Of a stretch of 64,000 bases of DNA, positions 8,650-17,168 are shown piece by piece. Within the stretch, counting starts at the first letter, position 1, and the number at the start of each line of letters is the position of its first letter. Below the pieces are notes generated by a model. The model did not search any database. It was not told the origin of the DNA and saw only the letters and a program-made list of their open reading frames with translations. This DNA comes from Rossellomorea sp. BNER (GTDB lineage: Bacteria > Bacillota > Bacilli > Bacillales > Bacillaceae_B): contig JANAVG010000014.1 of assembly GCA_024213275.1 (NCBI GenBank), positions 1-64,000 of the forward strand. Reading direction: 5' to 3'. Made by a program: the position numbers and the translations under genes.

Positions 8650-9213
8650 ATGAAGCAGTGGCATTTATTTGTAGCTTTCTTCCGTGTGGGGATGCTTGGA
8701 TATGGGGGTGGTCCCGCCTCCATTCCACTTGTGCATAAAGAAGTTGTCGAGAGATATAAATGGCTGAGTGACGATGATTTTTCAGATATCCTAGCTCTCG
8801 GTAACGCACTGCCTGGTCCAATAGCCACTAAAATGGCAGGGTATATCGGGTATAGGGTCGGAGGATATCTCGGAATGGTCAATGCAGTGATAGCCACGAT
8901 TTTTCCTACGATTGTTTTGATGGTGTTGTTGTTAACGGTTTTGAATGCATATAGGGAAAAACCATGGGTGCAGGGTATGGCCAGTGCGGTTGTTCCTGTC
9001 GTGGGAGTCATGCTTGGCGTTTTAACATGGGATTTCGTAAAAAAGTCTAAGAAAAGCCTTGGATGGAAAATTACGATCGTGTTGTTGGCAGGTAGTGTAT
9101 TATTGCTGTCCGTTCTCGGTATACATCCGGCGATTGTGATTGGTGCGATGTTAGGCTACGCACTGCTTTCCCGTACGAAGCCGGAAGGTGAAAAGCAGGT
9201 GAAAGCATCATGA
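8650..9213 (+). CDS. Short-chain chromate transporter family protein (first of a pair)
   Basis: 187-residue membrane protein with the ChrA signatures GYGGGPASIPLVHKEV and ALGNALPGPIATKMAGYIGY and several hydrophobic helices. The frame is open from 8455, but that part overlaps the GGT gene; ATG 8650 has a GAGGGTGAT site 7 bp upstream and fits the family length. Short ChrA proteins work as pairs encoded in tandem, as here. Chromate efflux is the founding activity. In this peptide-degradation setting the natural substrate may be some other anion, which is inference. Confidence 0.88.
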   Translation: MKQWHLFVAFFRVGMLGYGGGPASIPLVHKEVVERYKWLSDDDFSDILALGNALPGPIATKMAGYIGYRVGGYLGMVNAVIATIFPTIVLMVLLLTVLNAYREKPWVQGMASAVVPVVGVMLGVLTWDFVKKSKKSLGWKITIVLLAGSVLLLSVLGIHPAIVIGAMLGYALLSRTKPEGEKQVKAS

Positions 9214-9740
9214 TTTATATTCAAATTTTCTTAGCTTTTTTTATTCCGGGCATTCTTGGGTATGGGGGAGGACCTGCCTCCATTCCACTTGTGGAAAATG
9301 AGGTCGTCGATCGTTACGGTTGGCTGTCAGTGAATGAGTTTAGTGAGGTGCTCGCTCTCGGTAACGCGTTGCCTGGTCCGATTGCTACCAAAATGGCAGG
9401 ATATATCGGATTTCAACAAGCAGGTGTGCTGGGAGCTATCGTTGGAGTGTTTGCATCCGTGGCACCTTCCTTAATTTTGATGATTGTGCTTCTGAGTATT
9501 TTAATGAAATATAAGGAATCTCCTAAGGTACAGAAGATGACGAACTTAGTGCGCCCGGCAATTGCGGTATTGTTAGGAATCATGACCATCGGCTTCTTTA
9601 CAACAGCCTACGATGGAATCGGAATCTGGCAAACACTCATCATTGGGGTGCTAAGCTTCTTCCTATTACAAAAATGGAAAGTTCATCCCGTTTACGTCAT
9701 AAGCGGTGCACTTGTATACGGTGCAGTCTTTCTGGGGTGA
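9210..9740 (+). CDS. Short-chain chromate transporter family protein (second of a pair)
   Basis: 176 residues, homologous to the preceding protein (GYGGGPASIPLVENEV, ALGNALPGPIATKMAGYIGF) and joined to it by an ATGA overlap. The two halves probably assemble with opposite membrane orientation, as described for paired SCHR proteins. The transcript then meets a repeat array starting 27 bp after the stop. Confidence 0.88.
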   Translation: MIYIQIFLAFFIPGILGYGGGPASIPLVENEVVDRYGWLSVNEFSEVLALGNALPGPIATKMAGYIGFQQAGVLGAIVGVFASVAPSLILMIVLLSILMKYKESPKVQKMTNLVRPAIAVLLGIMTIGFFTTAYDGIGIWQTLIIGVLSFFLLQKWKVHPVYVISGALVYGAVFLG

Positions 9741-9767
9741 AAAAAAGTATATAACGAAGAATTTAGA

Positions 9768-10028
9768 GGGACGGTCCTCAAGTGCTTTAAAGCACTTGAG
9801 GACCGTCCCTCAGCACTTTACCGCAGCACTGAAATCGAGAACCGTCCCTGGGTGCATCACCGCGGTACTGAAATCGAGAACCGTCCCCGGGTGCTTCACC
9901 GCAGCACTGAAATCGAGAACCGTCCCCGGGTGCATCACCGCGGCACTGAAATCGAGGACCGTCCCTGGGTGCATCACCGCGGTACTGAAATCGAGAACCG
10001 TCCCTGAGTGCTTCACCGCGGTGCCGTG
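9768..10028. repeat. Family A palindrome plus five 39-bp tandem units
   Basis: Positions 9768-9809 are a perfect 42-bp palindrome (arms GGGACGGTCCTCAAGTGC). Five direct units follow, with their shared GAAATCGAG core at 9831, 9870, 9909, 9948 and 9987, an exact 39-bp period. Each unit ends in the arm ACCGTCCC and varies at a few bases. Long open frames through it on both strands are artefacts of the period being a multiple of three. It separates chrA from the aminopeptidase gene. Confidence 0.9.
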
Positions 10029-10090
10029 ACATGGAGGGTTTTCGCGGGTTTTAGGGAATTTGTTGGGAGGACTTTTTTTAGGAGGTTGTT

Positions 10091-11203
10091 ATGGTGAGAG
10101 ATCCAAGGTTAGAGAAGTTGGCGGATATGTTAATCACTCATTCGTTAAAGCTTGAACAAGGGGAAAAGGTGATGATTGTTGGGGATGCAAATACTGTTCC
10201 CCTTCTGAAGGAGCTGATGAAAAAGGCTTTTGATATTGGGGCGATTCCGTATTATCAGATGAATGATCAAGAGCTCAATCGTATCCAGGTATCTAATGCA
10301 AGCGAAGAATTAGCAGCAACTCAAAATCGCTGGAATATGCATCAGTATCAAGATTTAGATGCCTTGATTCAGGTGGCGAGTGAGTGGAATGATGCCGAGT
10401 TTGGAGAAGTTCCTGCAGAAAAGTGGCAGGTCATCATGAAAAACACCCAAGAATCCCAAGACTTCTTGATAAATAATAAGAAATGGGTGCTGTTAAATTA
10501 TCCGAATAATGCTCTAGCTCAAAAAGCAAAGATGAGCTATGAACGTTTTTTCGATTACTTGCTCGAAGTGTGTAATGTTGATTATCAACAAATGGAGGAA
10601 GCACAAAAGCCACTTAAAGCTTTGATGGACAAGACGGATAGGGTTCATATAAAAGGAGAAGGCACAGATCTTACTTTTTCGATAAAAGACATCCCAGCAG
10701 TCATGTGTTTCGGTAAACGTAATATCCCTGATGGTGAGGTCTACACGGCACCTATTAAAGACAGTGTCAACGGCTATATCACTTATAATACACCAACACT
10801 TTATCACGGCCATACCTTTACCAACATCCATTTAAAATTTGAAAATGGCAAAATTGTCGAAGCAACAGCAGATAAAACGGAAGAATTGAATAAAATTTTA
10901 GATACAGACGAGGGTGCACGTTACATAGGCGAGTTTGCTATTGGAGTAAATCCAATCATTCAAGAACCAATGCTGGATATCCTATTTGATGAAAAAATCG
11001 GAGGGAGCTTCCACTTTACACCTGGTCAAGCTTATGAGCAAGCAGACAATGGAAACCGCTCTTCCGTACATTGGGATATGGTGAACATCCAAAGACAAGA
11101 GTATGGTGGTGGAGAAATCTATTTCGACGACGTACTCATTCGTAAAGATGGGTTATTTGTTATCGAGGAATTGAAGGGACTAAACCCTGACGCACTAAAA
11201 TAA
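10091..11203 (+). CDS. M29 family aminopeptidase (AmpS/PepS type)
   Basis: 370 residues, somewhat shorter than the roughly 410 typical of AmpS. The C-terminal half carries the conserved metal-site motifs: GKRNIPDGEVYTAP, GARYIGEFAIGVNP, FDEKIGGSFHFTPGQAYE and the SSVHWDMV stretch. These cytosolic metallo-exopeptidases remove N-terminal residues from small peptides. The start ATG follows AGGAGG. With the importer, GGT and the DUF1028 gene 13 bp downstream it completes a peptide-use locus. Confidence 0.88.
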   Translation: MVRDPRLEKLADMLITHSLKLEQGEKVMIVGDANTVPLLKELMKKAFDIGAIPYYQMNDQELNRIQVSNASEELAATQNRWNMHQYQDLDALIQVASEWNDAEFGEVPAEKWQVIMKNTQESQDFLINNKKWVLLNYPNNALAQKAKMSYERFFDYLLEVCNVDYQQMEEAQKPLKALMDKTDRVHIKGEGTDLTFSIKDIPAVMCFGKRNIPDGEVYTAPIKDSVNGYITYNTPTLYHGHTFTNIHLKFENGKIVEATADKTEELNKILDTDEGARYIGEFAIGVNPIIQEPMLDILFDEKIGGSFHFTPGQAYEQADNGNRSSVHWDMVNIQRQEYGGGEIYFDDVLIRKDGLFVIEELKGLNPDALK

Positions 11204-11216
11204 GGAGGTAGAACAT

Positions 11217-12050
11217 ATGACTTATTCCATTGTAGGACATGATCCAGACACAAAGGAATGGGGGATAGCGGTTCAGTCAAAATTCATTGGTGTTGGGGCC
11301 GTTGTACCATTCGCAAAAGCAGGAGTAGGCGCAGTAGCAACTCAGTCCTATGCTAATACGGCTTATGGACCACAGGCATTGCAGCTAATGGAAGAAGGGA
11401 AAACCGCTGAAGAAGCAATCGAGATCATTACCAAAGACGATCCTGAGCAGCATCTAAGACAAGTAGGGATGATTGATGCTTTAGGAAATCCCGCTACATT
11501 TACAGGAGAAGGCTGTTACAACTGGGCGGGAGGTATGACAGGTCAGCATTTTGCTGCTCAAGGAAACATTTTGGTAGATGAAAATACGGTGAAGGCAATG
11601 GGAGAAACGTTCTCGAAAAGTGAAGGGGCTCTTGCGGAAAAATTATTAAAAGCCCTTGATGCCGGTCAGGACGCAGGAGGCGATTCTCGTGGAATGCAGT
11701 CTGCTGCCATTTTAGTTGTAAAAGAAAATGGTGGTTATGGTGGATTTAACGACCGTTTTATTGATCTGCGTGTCGATGATCATCCTGACCCAATTAAAGA
11801 ATTAATCCGAATTTATCAGCTTCATCAACTCTATTTTGCTCCTTCTAAACCTAAAAGAGTCGTTCCGATTCAGGGTGAAATCACCCAGATGCTTGAATCA
11901 GAACTAAGCCGCTTAGGTTATCATAAAGAAAACAAACCACTCAATCAAAGTCTAAAAGATTATCTTCATACAGAAAACTTTGAAATGCGGGAACAAGAAG
12001 AGGGAAGAATGGATTTGGATGTATTGGAGTTTATGAAGTTACAAAAATAG
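11217..12050 (+). CDS. DUF1028 family protein (Ntn-hydrolase-like)
   Basis: 277 residues. The first ~205 are the DUF1028 domain (TYSIVGHDPDTKEWGIAVQS, GVGAVATQSYANTAYG, ILVDENTVKAMGETF, GGDSRGMQSAAILVV, DLRVDDHPDPI). The last ~60 form a separate helical tail of the kind annotated as peptidoglycan-binding-like in longer members. The fold is Ntn-hydrolase-like, but the activity of the family is not established. It follows the aminopeptidase by 13 bp with an AAGGAGGT site, so it shares an operon and probably acts on the same peptide pool. Confidence 0.85.
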   Translation: MTYSIVGHDPDTKEWGIAVQSKFIGVGAVVPFAKAGVGAVATQSYANTAYGPQALQLMEEGKTAEEAIEIITKDDPEQHLRQVGMIDALGNPATFTGEGCYNWAGGMTGQHFAAQGNILVDENTVKAMGETFSKSEGALAEKLLKALDAGQDAGGDSRGMQSAAILVVKENGGYGGFNDRFIDLRVDDHPDPIKELIRIYQLHQLYFAPSKPKRVVPIQGEITQMLESELSRLGYHKENKPLNQSLKDYLHTENFEMREQEEGRMDLDVLEFMKLQK

Positions 12051-12054
12051 CGAA

Positions 12055-12083
12055 AAGGTGGTGATCCAATGGGATCCCACCTT
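12055..12083 (+). terminator. Terminator-like hairpin after DUF1028 gene
   Basis: AAGGTGG pairs with CCACCTT around a GATCC/GGATC inner stem. Only a weak T-rich tail follows. A near-identical hairpin lies after nanK at 18216, so it is also a small dispersed element. The remaining 170 bp to the next gene hold three copies of a CGTGCAATAA-like word and nothing else I can name. Confidence 0.6.
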
Positions 12084-12254
12084 ACTTATCTACCCGGAAA
12101 TTTTAAATGTGCAATAAATATAATTTTCGTGCAATTATAGTAGCTTCTCGTGCAATAACTCAAATTTTTCAAGCAATCAAAACGATTAAGACAAAAAATT
12201 CATCATAATTATGTCCAAATCAAGAAATCATTGTCGGGGACCCCATTATTTATC

Positions 12255-12956
12255 CTAAATATTATCATTCACGTTTATCACATTTTGTTTCGACCAATTT
12301 AAATGCTCAGAAAGGATATCCTTTGCTTTTTTCTCGTCATTTTCACGGAGGGCTTGGACAATATCTTTGTGTTCATTTACAGTTTTTTCTATATTGGCGG
12401 AGGTCATTTGGTGGTGAGGTACTTTTGAGAAATACTCTACAATCAGATGGGTAATTTGGATAAATAGTTCATTATGGGTAGCTTTTATAAGAGCCCGGTG
12501 AAAGTCGATATCCGCATTTTGTATCCATTCTGTATTTTGGTTAGGATCATCCATCTTTGTGGCGATTTTCTCTAATTCATTTAGGTCTGCCTCATTTCCA
12601 TTTCTGATGATTTCACCAATGGCAGTTAATTCAAATAATAAACGGAGATCTAGCAGCTCATTAATTTTTTTGTTTTCAATTTTCCATAAAAACATCATTT
12701 GTTCCAATAATGGTGTTAGGTCATGGGGCTTCACGAAAATGCCCTGCCCTTGACGAATCGAGAGGACCCCTGTATTTTCTAAATAGCTTAACGCCTCACG
12801 TATGACGGATCGACTGACATTTAGAATTTTAATTAGTTCTCTCTCAGGTGGAAGCTTTTCACCTGGTCCAATTTCATGTTCAATAATATATTGTTTCAAA
12901 TGTTCAATGACCATTTTTTTTAGCGTGAATCTCTCAGTTTTCTCGATCGGTTTCAT
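12255..12956 (-). CDS. FadR-type GntR family regulator with FCD domain (second copy)
   Basis: 233 residues: an N-terminal GntR winged helix (about 8-75, with GPGEKLPPERELIKILNVSRSVIREALSYLE) and a C-terminal all-helical FCD ligand domain (about 85-220) with the metal-binding-type pattern D..FHRAL...H. It lies downstream of, and overlaps by 23 bp, the paralogue at 12934, so the two are co-transcribed on the minus strand away from the nan operon. It is probably a regulator of sialic acid genes, alone or with its neighbour. Confidence 0.87.
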   Translation of the reverse strand: MKPIEKTERFTLKKMVIEHLKQYIIEHEIGPGEKLPPERELIKILNVSRSVIREALSYLENTGVLSIRQGQGIFVKPHDLTPLLEQMMFLWKIENKKINELLDLRLLFELTAIGEIIRNGNEADLNELEKIATKMDDPNQNTEWIQNADIDFHRALIKATHNELFIQITHLIVEYFSKVPHHQMTSANIEKTVNEHKDIVQALRENDEKKAKDILSEHLNWSKQNVINVNDNI

Positions 12957-13674
12957 ATTCTGCTCCTTTTAAATCCTCATATCGATCTAGAAATTTTTGG
13001 ATAGGTTCGAAGTGCCTGAGCATGACCTTTTGTGCATTTTCAACGTTTTTTGCTTTAATCCATTCGATAATCTCTTTATGCTCTTCAAAGGAACGTTTTA
13101 ATTCTTCACTGTCATTATACGATCCGAGGATGCTTGTATTAAAATATTCAAGTGTAAATTCATTGAGTTGGTAGAAGGTATTATTTCCAGTCGCCTTAAA
13201 TAGAGCACGATGAAATCCAATATCAGCCGCTCTGGGGTTTTCATTACGATTGATCTTTTCTAAATAAAGCTGATTCCACTTATCCATTTCTTCAAGCTGT
13301 TCGAATTCATTATTCTCTATGGCTAGATTAATGGCTCCAAGCTCTAATACTTTCCTTGTTTCAAACAGTTCTTTCAATTGAATGCCATTCGTTTTCCAAT
13401 GGTAATCAAGTAAGTTATGGACACTTTTTAAAGTCGAATCATCTACATATATTCCTTCTCCAGCTTTAATCCGAATCATTCCCATTGCTTGCAATGACTT
13501 TAATGATTCTCTCACGACCGTTCTGCTAACAGATAAGGCTTCGGTTAAATCCTTTTCTGAAGGAAGCTTATCACCAGGCTTTAAGTTGTTATCAATAATA
13601 TAGTTTCTTATTCGATCACTCACAATTTGAGCGAGGGTCATTTTTGGAGGAATCCCCACAGTACACACTCTCAT
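12934..13674 (-). CDS. FadR-type GntR family regulator with FCD domain (first copy, NanR candidate)
   Basis: About 246 residues from ATG 13674: a GntR winged helix (LKPGDKLPSEKDLTEALSVSRTVVRESLKSLQAMG) and a C-terminal FCD domain (DIGFHRALFKATGNN, HKEIIEWI). Other possible starts are TTG 13692 and ATG 13641; none has a strong ribosome site. The gene diverges from nanA across about 300 bp that contain three copies of TGGTCAGACCA, which fits the FadR-subfamily operator pattern TNGTNNNACNA. One copy sits 30 bp upstream of its own start, so autoregulation plus nan control is likely. The inducer is probably a sialic acid pathway intermediate. Confidence 0.85.
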   Translation of the reverse strand: MRVCTVGIPPKMTLAQIVSDRIRNYIIDNNLKPGDKLPSEKDLTEALSVSRTVVRESLKSLQAMGMIRIKAGEGIYVDDSTLKSVHNLLDYHWKTNGIQLKELFETRKVLELGAINLAIENNEFEQLEEMDKWNQLYLEKINRNENPRAADIGFHRALFKATGNNTFYQLNEFTLEYFNTSILGSYNDSEELKRSFEEHKEIIEWIKAKNVENAQKVMLRHFEPIQKFLDRYEDLKGAEYETDREN

Positions 13675-13703
13675 CCTATAATTTAATTTCAATGGCCTTA
13701 AAT

Positions 13704-13714
13704 TGGTCAGACCA
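13704..13714. promoter_or_regulatory. FadR-type operator 1 (TGGTCAGACCA)
   Basis: A perfect palindrome matching TNGTNNNACNA, placed just upstream of the divergent regulator gene start. Probably mediates autoregulation. Confidence 0.75.
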
Positions 13715-13786
13715 TCTCTAAAAAATCGTAATGCTATTAGGAACTTTTGTCAATCAACTTAAATTCTTCAGATTTGAAAATTTGAA

Positions 13787-13815
13787 TTGACAAAATATTA
13801 GTTATTCGATATTCT
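13787..13815 (+). promoter_or_regulatory. nanA operon sigma-A promoter
   Basis: A perfect -35 TTGACA (13787-13792), a 17-bp spacer and the -10 TATTCT (13810-13815). Transcription would begin near 13822, immediately before operators 2 and 3, so bound repressor would block initiation or early elongation. Confidence 0.75.
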
Positions 13816-13825
13816 AATTCTAAAT

Positions 13826-13836
13826 TGGTCAGACCA
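13826..13836. promoter_or_regulatory. FadR-type operator 2
   Basis: TGGTCAGACCA, inside a longer repeated word that recurs 25 bp later. It overlaps the predicted start of transcription of nanA. Confidence 0.8.
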
Positions 13837-13850
13837 TATTACATTTAAAT

Positions 13851-13861
13851 TGGTCAGACCA
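13851..13861. promoter_or_regulatory. FadR-type operator 3
   Basis: TGGTCAGACCA, 25 bp centre to centre from operator 2 (between two and two and a half helical turns). The flanks AAAT and TATTACA are also duplicated. Confidence 0.8.
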
Positions 13862-13978
13862 TATTACAAGATAAGCAAGGCTGTCACTGAAGATGCGGGA
13901 ACCACAAGATCCAAACATCTTCATCCTACTTTTTGCCAGCCTTCACTTAAAACTGAAAATGATATGGAGGAATACAAC

Positions 13979-14848
13979 ATGAAGGGAATATTCTCGGCTT
14001 TAATCGTACCGTTTGATGAAAGCGGAAACATTATCGAGGAAAGCTTAAGAAAGATTGTTCGTCATAATATTGATGTTTGTGAGGTGGATGGGCTATACGT
14101 AAATGGTAGTTCAGGGGAAAACTTTTTACTATCGACAGACAAGAAGAAGAAGATTTTTGAAATTGTGAAGGACGAAGCTAAAAATGATATTCAGTTAATC
14201 GCACAGGTTGGATCTTTGAACTTAGATGAAGCCATTGAATTAGGAAAGTATGCAACTGAACTAAAATATGACTGTCTTTCAGCAGTTACACCGTTTTATT
14301 ACAAGTTTGATTTTGAAGAAATTAAAGACTATTATTTTTCTATTATTCGTGAGACAAAGAATAAAATGCTTATTTATTCTATCCCGTTTTTAACTGGTGT
14401 TAATATGTCTCTTGATCAGTTTGAAGAATTATTTGAAAATGAAGATATTATTGGTGTGAAATTCACAGCTGCAGACTTCTTTTTATTAGAACGTATGAGA
14501 AAACGCTTTTCTGAAAAATTAATTTTCTCAGGTTTCGATGAAATGCTTCTTCCAGCAGCCATTTATGGCATTGATGGTGCGATAGGAAGCACGTTCAATG
14601 TAAATGGAAAACGAGCAAAAGAAATTTTCCAACTTGCACAAGAAGGAAAAATCAGTGAAGCAAAAGAAATCCAACATAAAACGAATGATTTAATTGAAAA
14701 GATTCTTGAGTTAGGACTTTATCAAACGATCAAAGAAATTTTTCATGCAAAGGGAATCGATGCTGGTCAATGTCAAAAACCAATGAAGCGTTTCGATTCT
14801 GAGAAACGTCCAGAGGTTGAAGCGTTGGTTAAACACTTTAATTTGTAA
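13979..14848 (+). CDS. nanA: N-acetylneuraminate lyase
   Basis: 289 residues from ATG 13979, which has TGGAGGA 9 bp upstream; the frame is open further up but the family starts here. It is a DHDPS/NanA TIM barrel: GIFSALIVPFDESG at the N-terminus, the substrate carboxylate loop GSSGENFLL, Tyr in LIYSIPFLTGV, and the Schiff-base Lys161 in GVKFTAADF. It cleaves N-acetylneuraminate to N-acetylmannosamine and pyruvate. The identity rests on these motifs plus the adjacent nanE, nanK and SSS transporter. First gene of the operon. Confidence 0.93.
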   Translation: MKGIFSALIVPFDESGNIIEESLRKIVRHNIDVCEVDGLYVNGSSGENFLLSTDKKKKIFEIVKDEAKNDIQLIAQVGSLNLDEAIELGKYATELKYDCLSAVTPFYYKFDFEEIKDYYFSIIRETKNKMLIYSIPFLTGVNMSLDQFEELFENEDIIGVKFTAADFFLLERMRKRFSEKLIFSGFDEMLLPAAIYGIDGAIGSTFNVNGKRAKEIFQLAQEGKISEAKEIQHKTNDLIEKILELGLYQTIKEIFHAKGIDAGQCQKPMKRFDSEKRPEVEALVKHFNL

Positions 14849-14857
14849 GCGTTTAAA
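14843..14857 (+). promoter_or_regulatory. possible cre (CcpA) site
   Basis: TTGTAAGCGTTTAAA matches the catabolite-response consensus at all but one fixed position. It overlaps the nanA stop region, between nanA and the transporter, where an internal cre could reduce transcription of downstream genes when glucose is present. Confidence 0.35.
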
Positions 14858-14893
14858 ATCGATTGATTTATACGAATATAGGGGGGAGTTTTC

Positions 14894-16405
14894 ATGGAGA
14901 AAATAGGGTTTGGAGCTTTAAACTGGCTAACATTAGGTATTTATCTTATAGCTATGCTAGGGGTAGGAATTTATTTTACAAAGAAGAGTGGAAAAGACAC
15001 AGATGCCTTTTTTAAAGCAGGAGGAAAGATTCCTGCTTGGGCAGCGGGTCTAAGTATTTATGCGACAACTTTGAGTGCCATTACCTTTATGTCAACACCA
15101 GAGAAAGCCTTCTTAGGTGATTGGACATATGCAGCTGGGAATATTGCCATTATTGCTATTGTACCGATTCTTATTCAATACTATATTCCGTTTTTTAGAA
15201 AACTTAATGTCACAACAGCCTACGAATATTTAGAGAAACGATTTAATGTTTCCTTGAGGTTATTAGGCAGCTTGTTGTTTATCTTGTTTCATATAGGGCG
15301 TGTAGCCATCGTCATTTACCTACCGACGTTAGCGATTACATCGATTTCAGACATCAATCCATTTCTTATCGCTGCCGTCATTGGATTGCTTTGCGTTGTC
15401 TATACATTCCTTGGTGGTATGGAAGGAGTAATCTGGAGTGATGTTATTCAAGGGATCATTCTTATCGGCGGTGCTTTGTTAATTATTGTTTATGGTGTTG
15501 TGAATATTGACGGAGGATTCGAAACAATTATTAATGATGCAATGAAGGATCAGAAAATCGTTTCAGCAGAAGATTGGAAGTGGAGCTTTGCTGCAGCAAC
15601 AATCCCCATTATCTTCCTTGGTTCGATTTTTAATAATCTACACCAATATACAGCTAGTCAAGATGTTGTTCAGCGTTACAGTACAACAACGAGCATTAAG
15701 GAAACGAAACGTTCACTTTGGACGAATGCCTTTTTTGCAGGTATTACCATTCCTATTTTTTATGGGATCGGTACCGTTTTATACAGTTATTATGAACAGC
15801 ACCAATTATTGACTGAAGGATTTAATACCTCAGCTCTTGTTCCATATTTCGTCTTAACAACTTTACCTGCAGGGGTTGCAGGTCTCATTATAGCAGCGGT
15901 ATTTGCAGCAGCACAATCGACGATATCCTCCAGTTTAAATAGTATGTCCGCATGTGTGGTCGTCGACTTTAAGAAAAGGTTTTACCCTGAAAGCAGTGAG
16001 AAATCGAATGTTCTCCTAGCACGTTATGTTATTATCATCACTGGAATTTTAGGGGTAGGGGTTTCACTATTTTTAATTAACACAAATCAAAGCGAAACCT
16101 TGGATTTATTCCTTTCCTTAGTTGGATTGTTCGGGGTTCCAATTGCTGGTACGTTCGCTCTAGGAATCTTCACGAAACGAGCAAATGCACCAGGTGCTTT
16201 GATCGGGCTCATTGTTAGTGCGATCACTTGTTACATCTTGCAGCAATCCGGACTAATTTCATTCTTCTTTAGTGTTTTTGCCTTCTTCAGTAGTTTCGGA
16301 ATTGGCTATGTTGCAAGCTTCTTTTTCCCTAATGGAAATAAGAAAACTACAGGGCTCACGGTCTTTACGATTAATGAGGAATATGAACACGAGGAAGCGG
16401 TATAG
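14894..16405 (+). CDS. Sodium:solute symporter, sialic acid transporter candidate
   Basis: 503 residues, about 13 transmembrane helices, SSS (LeuT-fold) family. Family signatures visible are FFKAGGKIPAWAAGLSIYAT, the TFLGGMEGVIWSDVIQ segment and GLIIAAVFAAAQSTISSSLNSM (Na+-site helix). Its position between nanA and nanE makes sodium-coupled uptake of N-acetylneuraminate the best guess, as for NanT of the SSS type in other bacteria. A GGGGGGAG site precedes ATG 14894. Confidence 0.87.
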   Translation: MEKIGFGALNWLTLGIYLIAMLGVGIYFTKKSGKDTDAFFKAGGKIPAWAAGLSIYATTLSAITFMSTPEKAFLGDWTYAAGNIAIIAIVPILIQYYIPFFRKLNVTTAYEYLEKRFNVSLRLLGSLLFILFHIGRVAIVIYLPTLAITSISDINPFLIAAVIGLLCVVYTFLGGMEGVIWSDVIQGIILIGGALLIIVYGVVNIDGGFETIINDAMKDQKIVSAEDWKWSFAAATIPIIFLGSIFNNLHQYTASQDVVQRYSTTTSIKETKRSLWTNAFFAGITIPIFYGIGTVLYSYYEQHQLLTEGFNTSALVPYFVLTTLPAGVAGLIIAAVFAAAQSTISSSLNSMSACVVVDFKKRFYPESSEKSNVLLARYVIIITGILGVGVSLFLINTNQSETLDLFLSLVGLFGVPIAGTFALGIFTKRANAPGALIGLIVSAITCYILQQSGLISFFFSVFAFFSSFGIGYVASFFFPNGNKKTTGLTVFTINEEYEHEEAV

Positions 16406-16418
16406 GAAGATTTATTAC

Positions 16419-16451
16419 GGGATTGATTCAAGACTTTTTTGAGTCAATCCC
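16419..16451 (+). other. Intercistronic stem-loop between transporter and nanE
   Basis: GGGATTGATTCAA pairs with TTGAGTCAATCCC (13 bp, one wobble). There is no strong T run after it, so partial termination or mRNA processing is more likely than a full stop. Confidence 0.6.
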
Positions 16452-16478
16452 TATCAATTTTAAAAAGGTGGTTTCATC

Positions 16479-17168
16479 ATGAGTAAGCATGATTTCTTTG
16501 AACGAATTCATCATCATTTAATTGTATCTTGCCAAGCATTAGAAAATGAACCACTGCATGGCTCAGAAACAATGGCCAAAATGGCTCAAGCAGCAAAAGA
16601 AGGTGGAGCTGCAGCCATCAGGAGCAACTCCCCAGAAGATATTTTTGCTATCAAACATAAAACGCAATTACCCGTGATTGGTTTGCTAAAAAAAGTTTAT
16701 CCAGATAATGAAGTATTTATTACACCAACGAAAAAAGAAGTGGACGAATTACTTGCCGTACAACCAGAGGTCATTGCCCTTGATGCGACTATCCGGGAGA
16801 GACCTAATAAGGAATCTCTTCAGGACATTGTTCACTACATTCATAATAAAAGCAGCACCCTTGTAATGGGGGATATATCCGATCTTGGGGACGCAGAATA
16901 TGCGACTAAATGTGGAGTTGATATGCTGTCTACAACCCTATCCGGTTATACCAGCTACAGTCCGCAACAAGTCGATCCAGATTTTGAACTAGTGAAAACA
17001 TTGAGTCAACAAGCAACCATCCCTGTTATTGCAGAAGGCCGAATTCAAACACCTGACCAAGCACAGAAAATGTTTGAACTAGGAGCTTGGTCCATCGTGG
17101 TTGGGGGAGCTATTACAAGACCTCAGCTAATTACTAAGAGCTTTATAGATAAAATCAACATGAAATAG
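16479..17168 (+). CDS. nanE: N-acetylmannosamine-6-phosphate 2-epimerase
   Basis: 229-residue TIM barrel with the NanE motifs LIVSCQALENEPLHG, MAQAAKEGGAAAIRSNSP, PVIGLLKKVYPDNEVFITPT, TTLSGYT and IAEGRIQTPDQAQKMFELGA. It converts ManNAc-6-P to GlcNAc-6-P, the step after NanA and NanK; later steps (nagA, nagB) are not in this window. ATG 16479 follows AAAAAGGTGG. Confidence 0.95.
   Translation: MSKHDFFERIHHHLIVSCQALENEPLHGSETMAKMAQAAKEGGAAAIRSNSPEDIFAIKHKTQLPVIGLLKKVYPDNEVFITPTKKEVDELLAVQPEVIALDATIRERPNKESLQDIVHYIHNKSSTLVMGDISDLGDAEYATKCGVDMLSTTLSGYTSYSPQQVDPDFELVKTLSQQATIPVIAEGRIQTPDQAQKMFELGAWSIVVGGAITRPQLITKSFIDKINMK

Noticed and set aside
9706..10032. Open reading frames of 68-107 codons on both strands through the chrA-downstream array
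   Set aside because: They exist because the repeat period is a multiple of three; the peptides are simple repeats (such as SRTVPGC) without a ribosome site.
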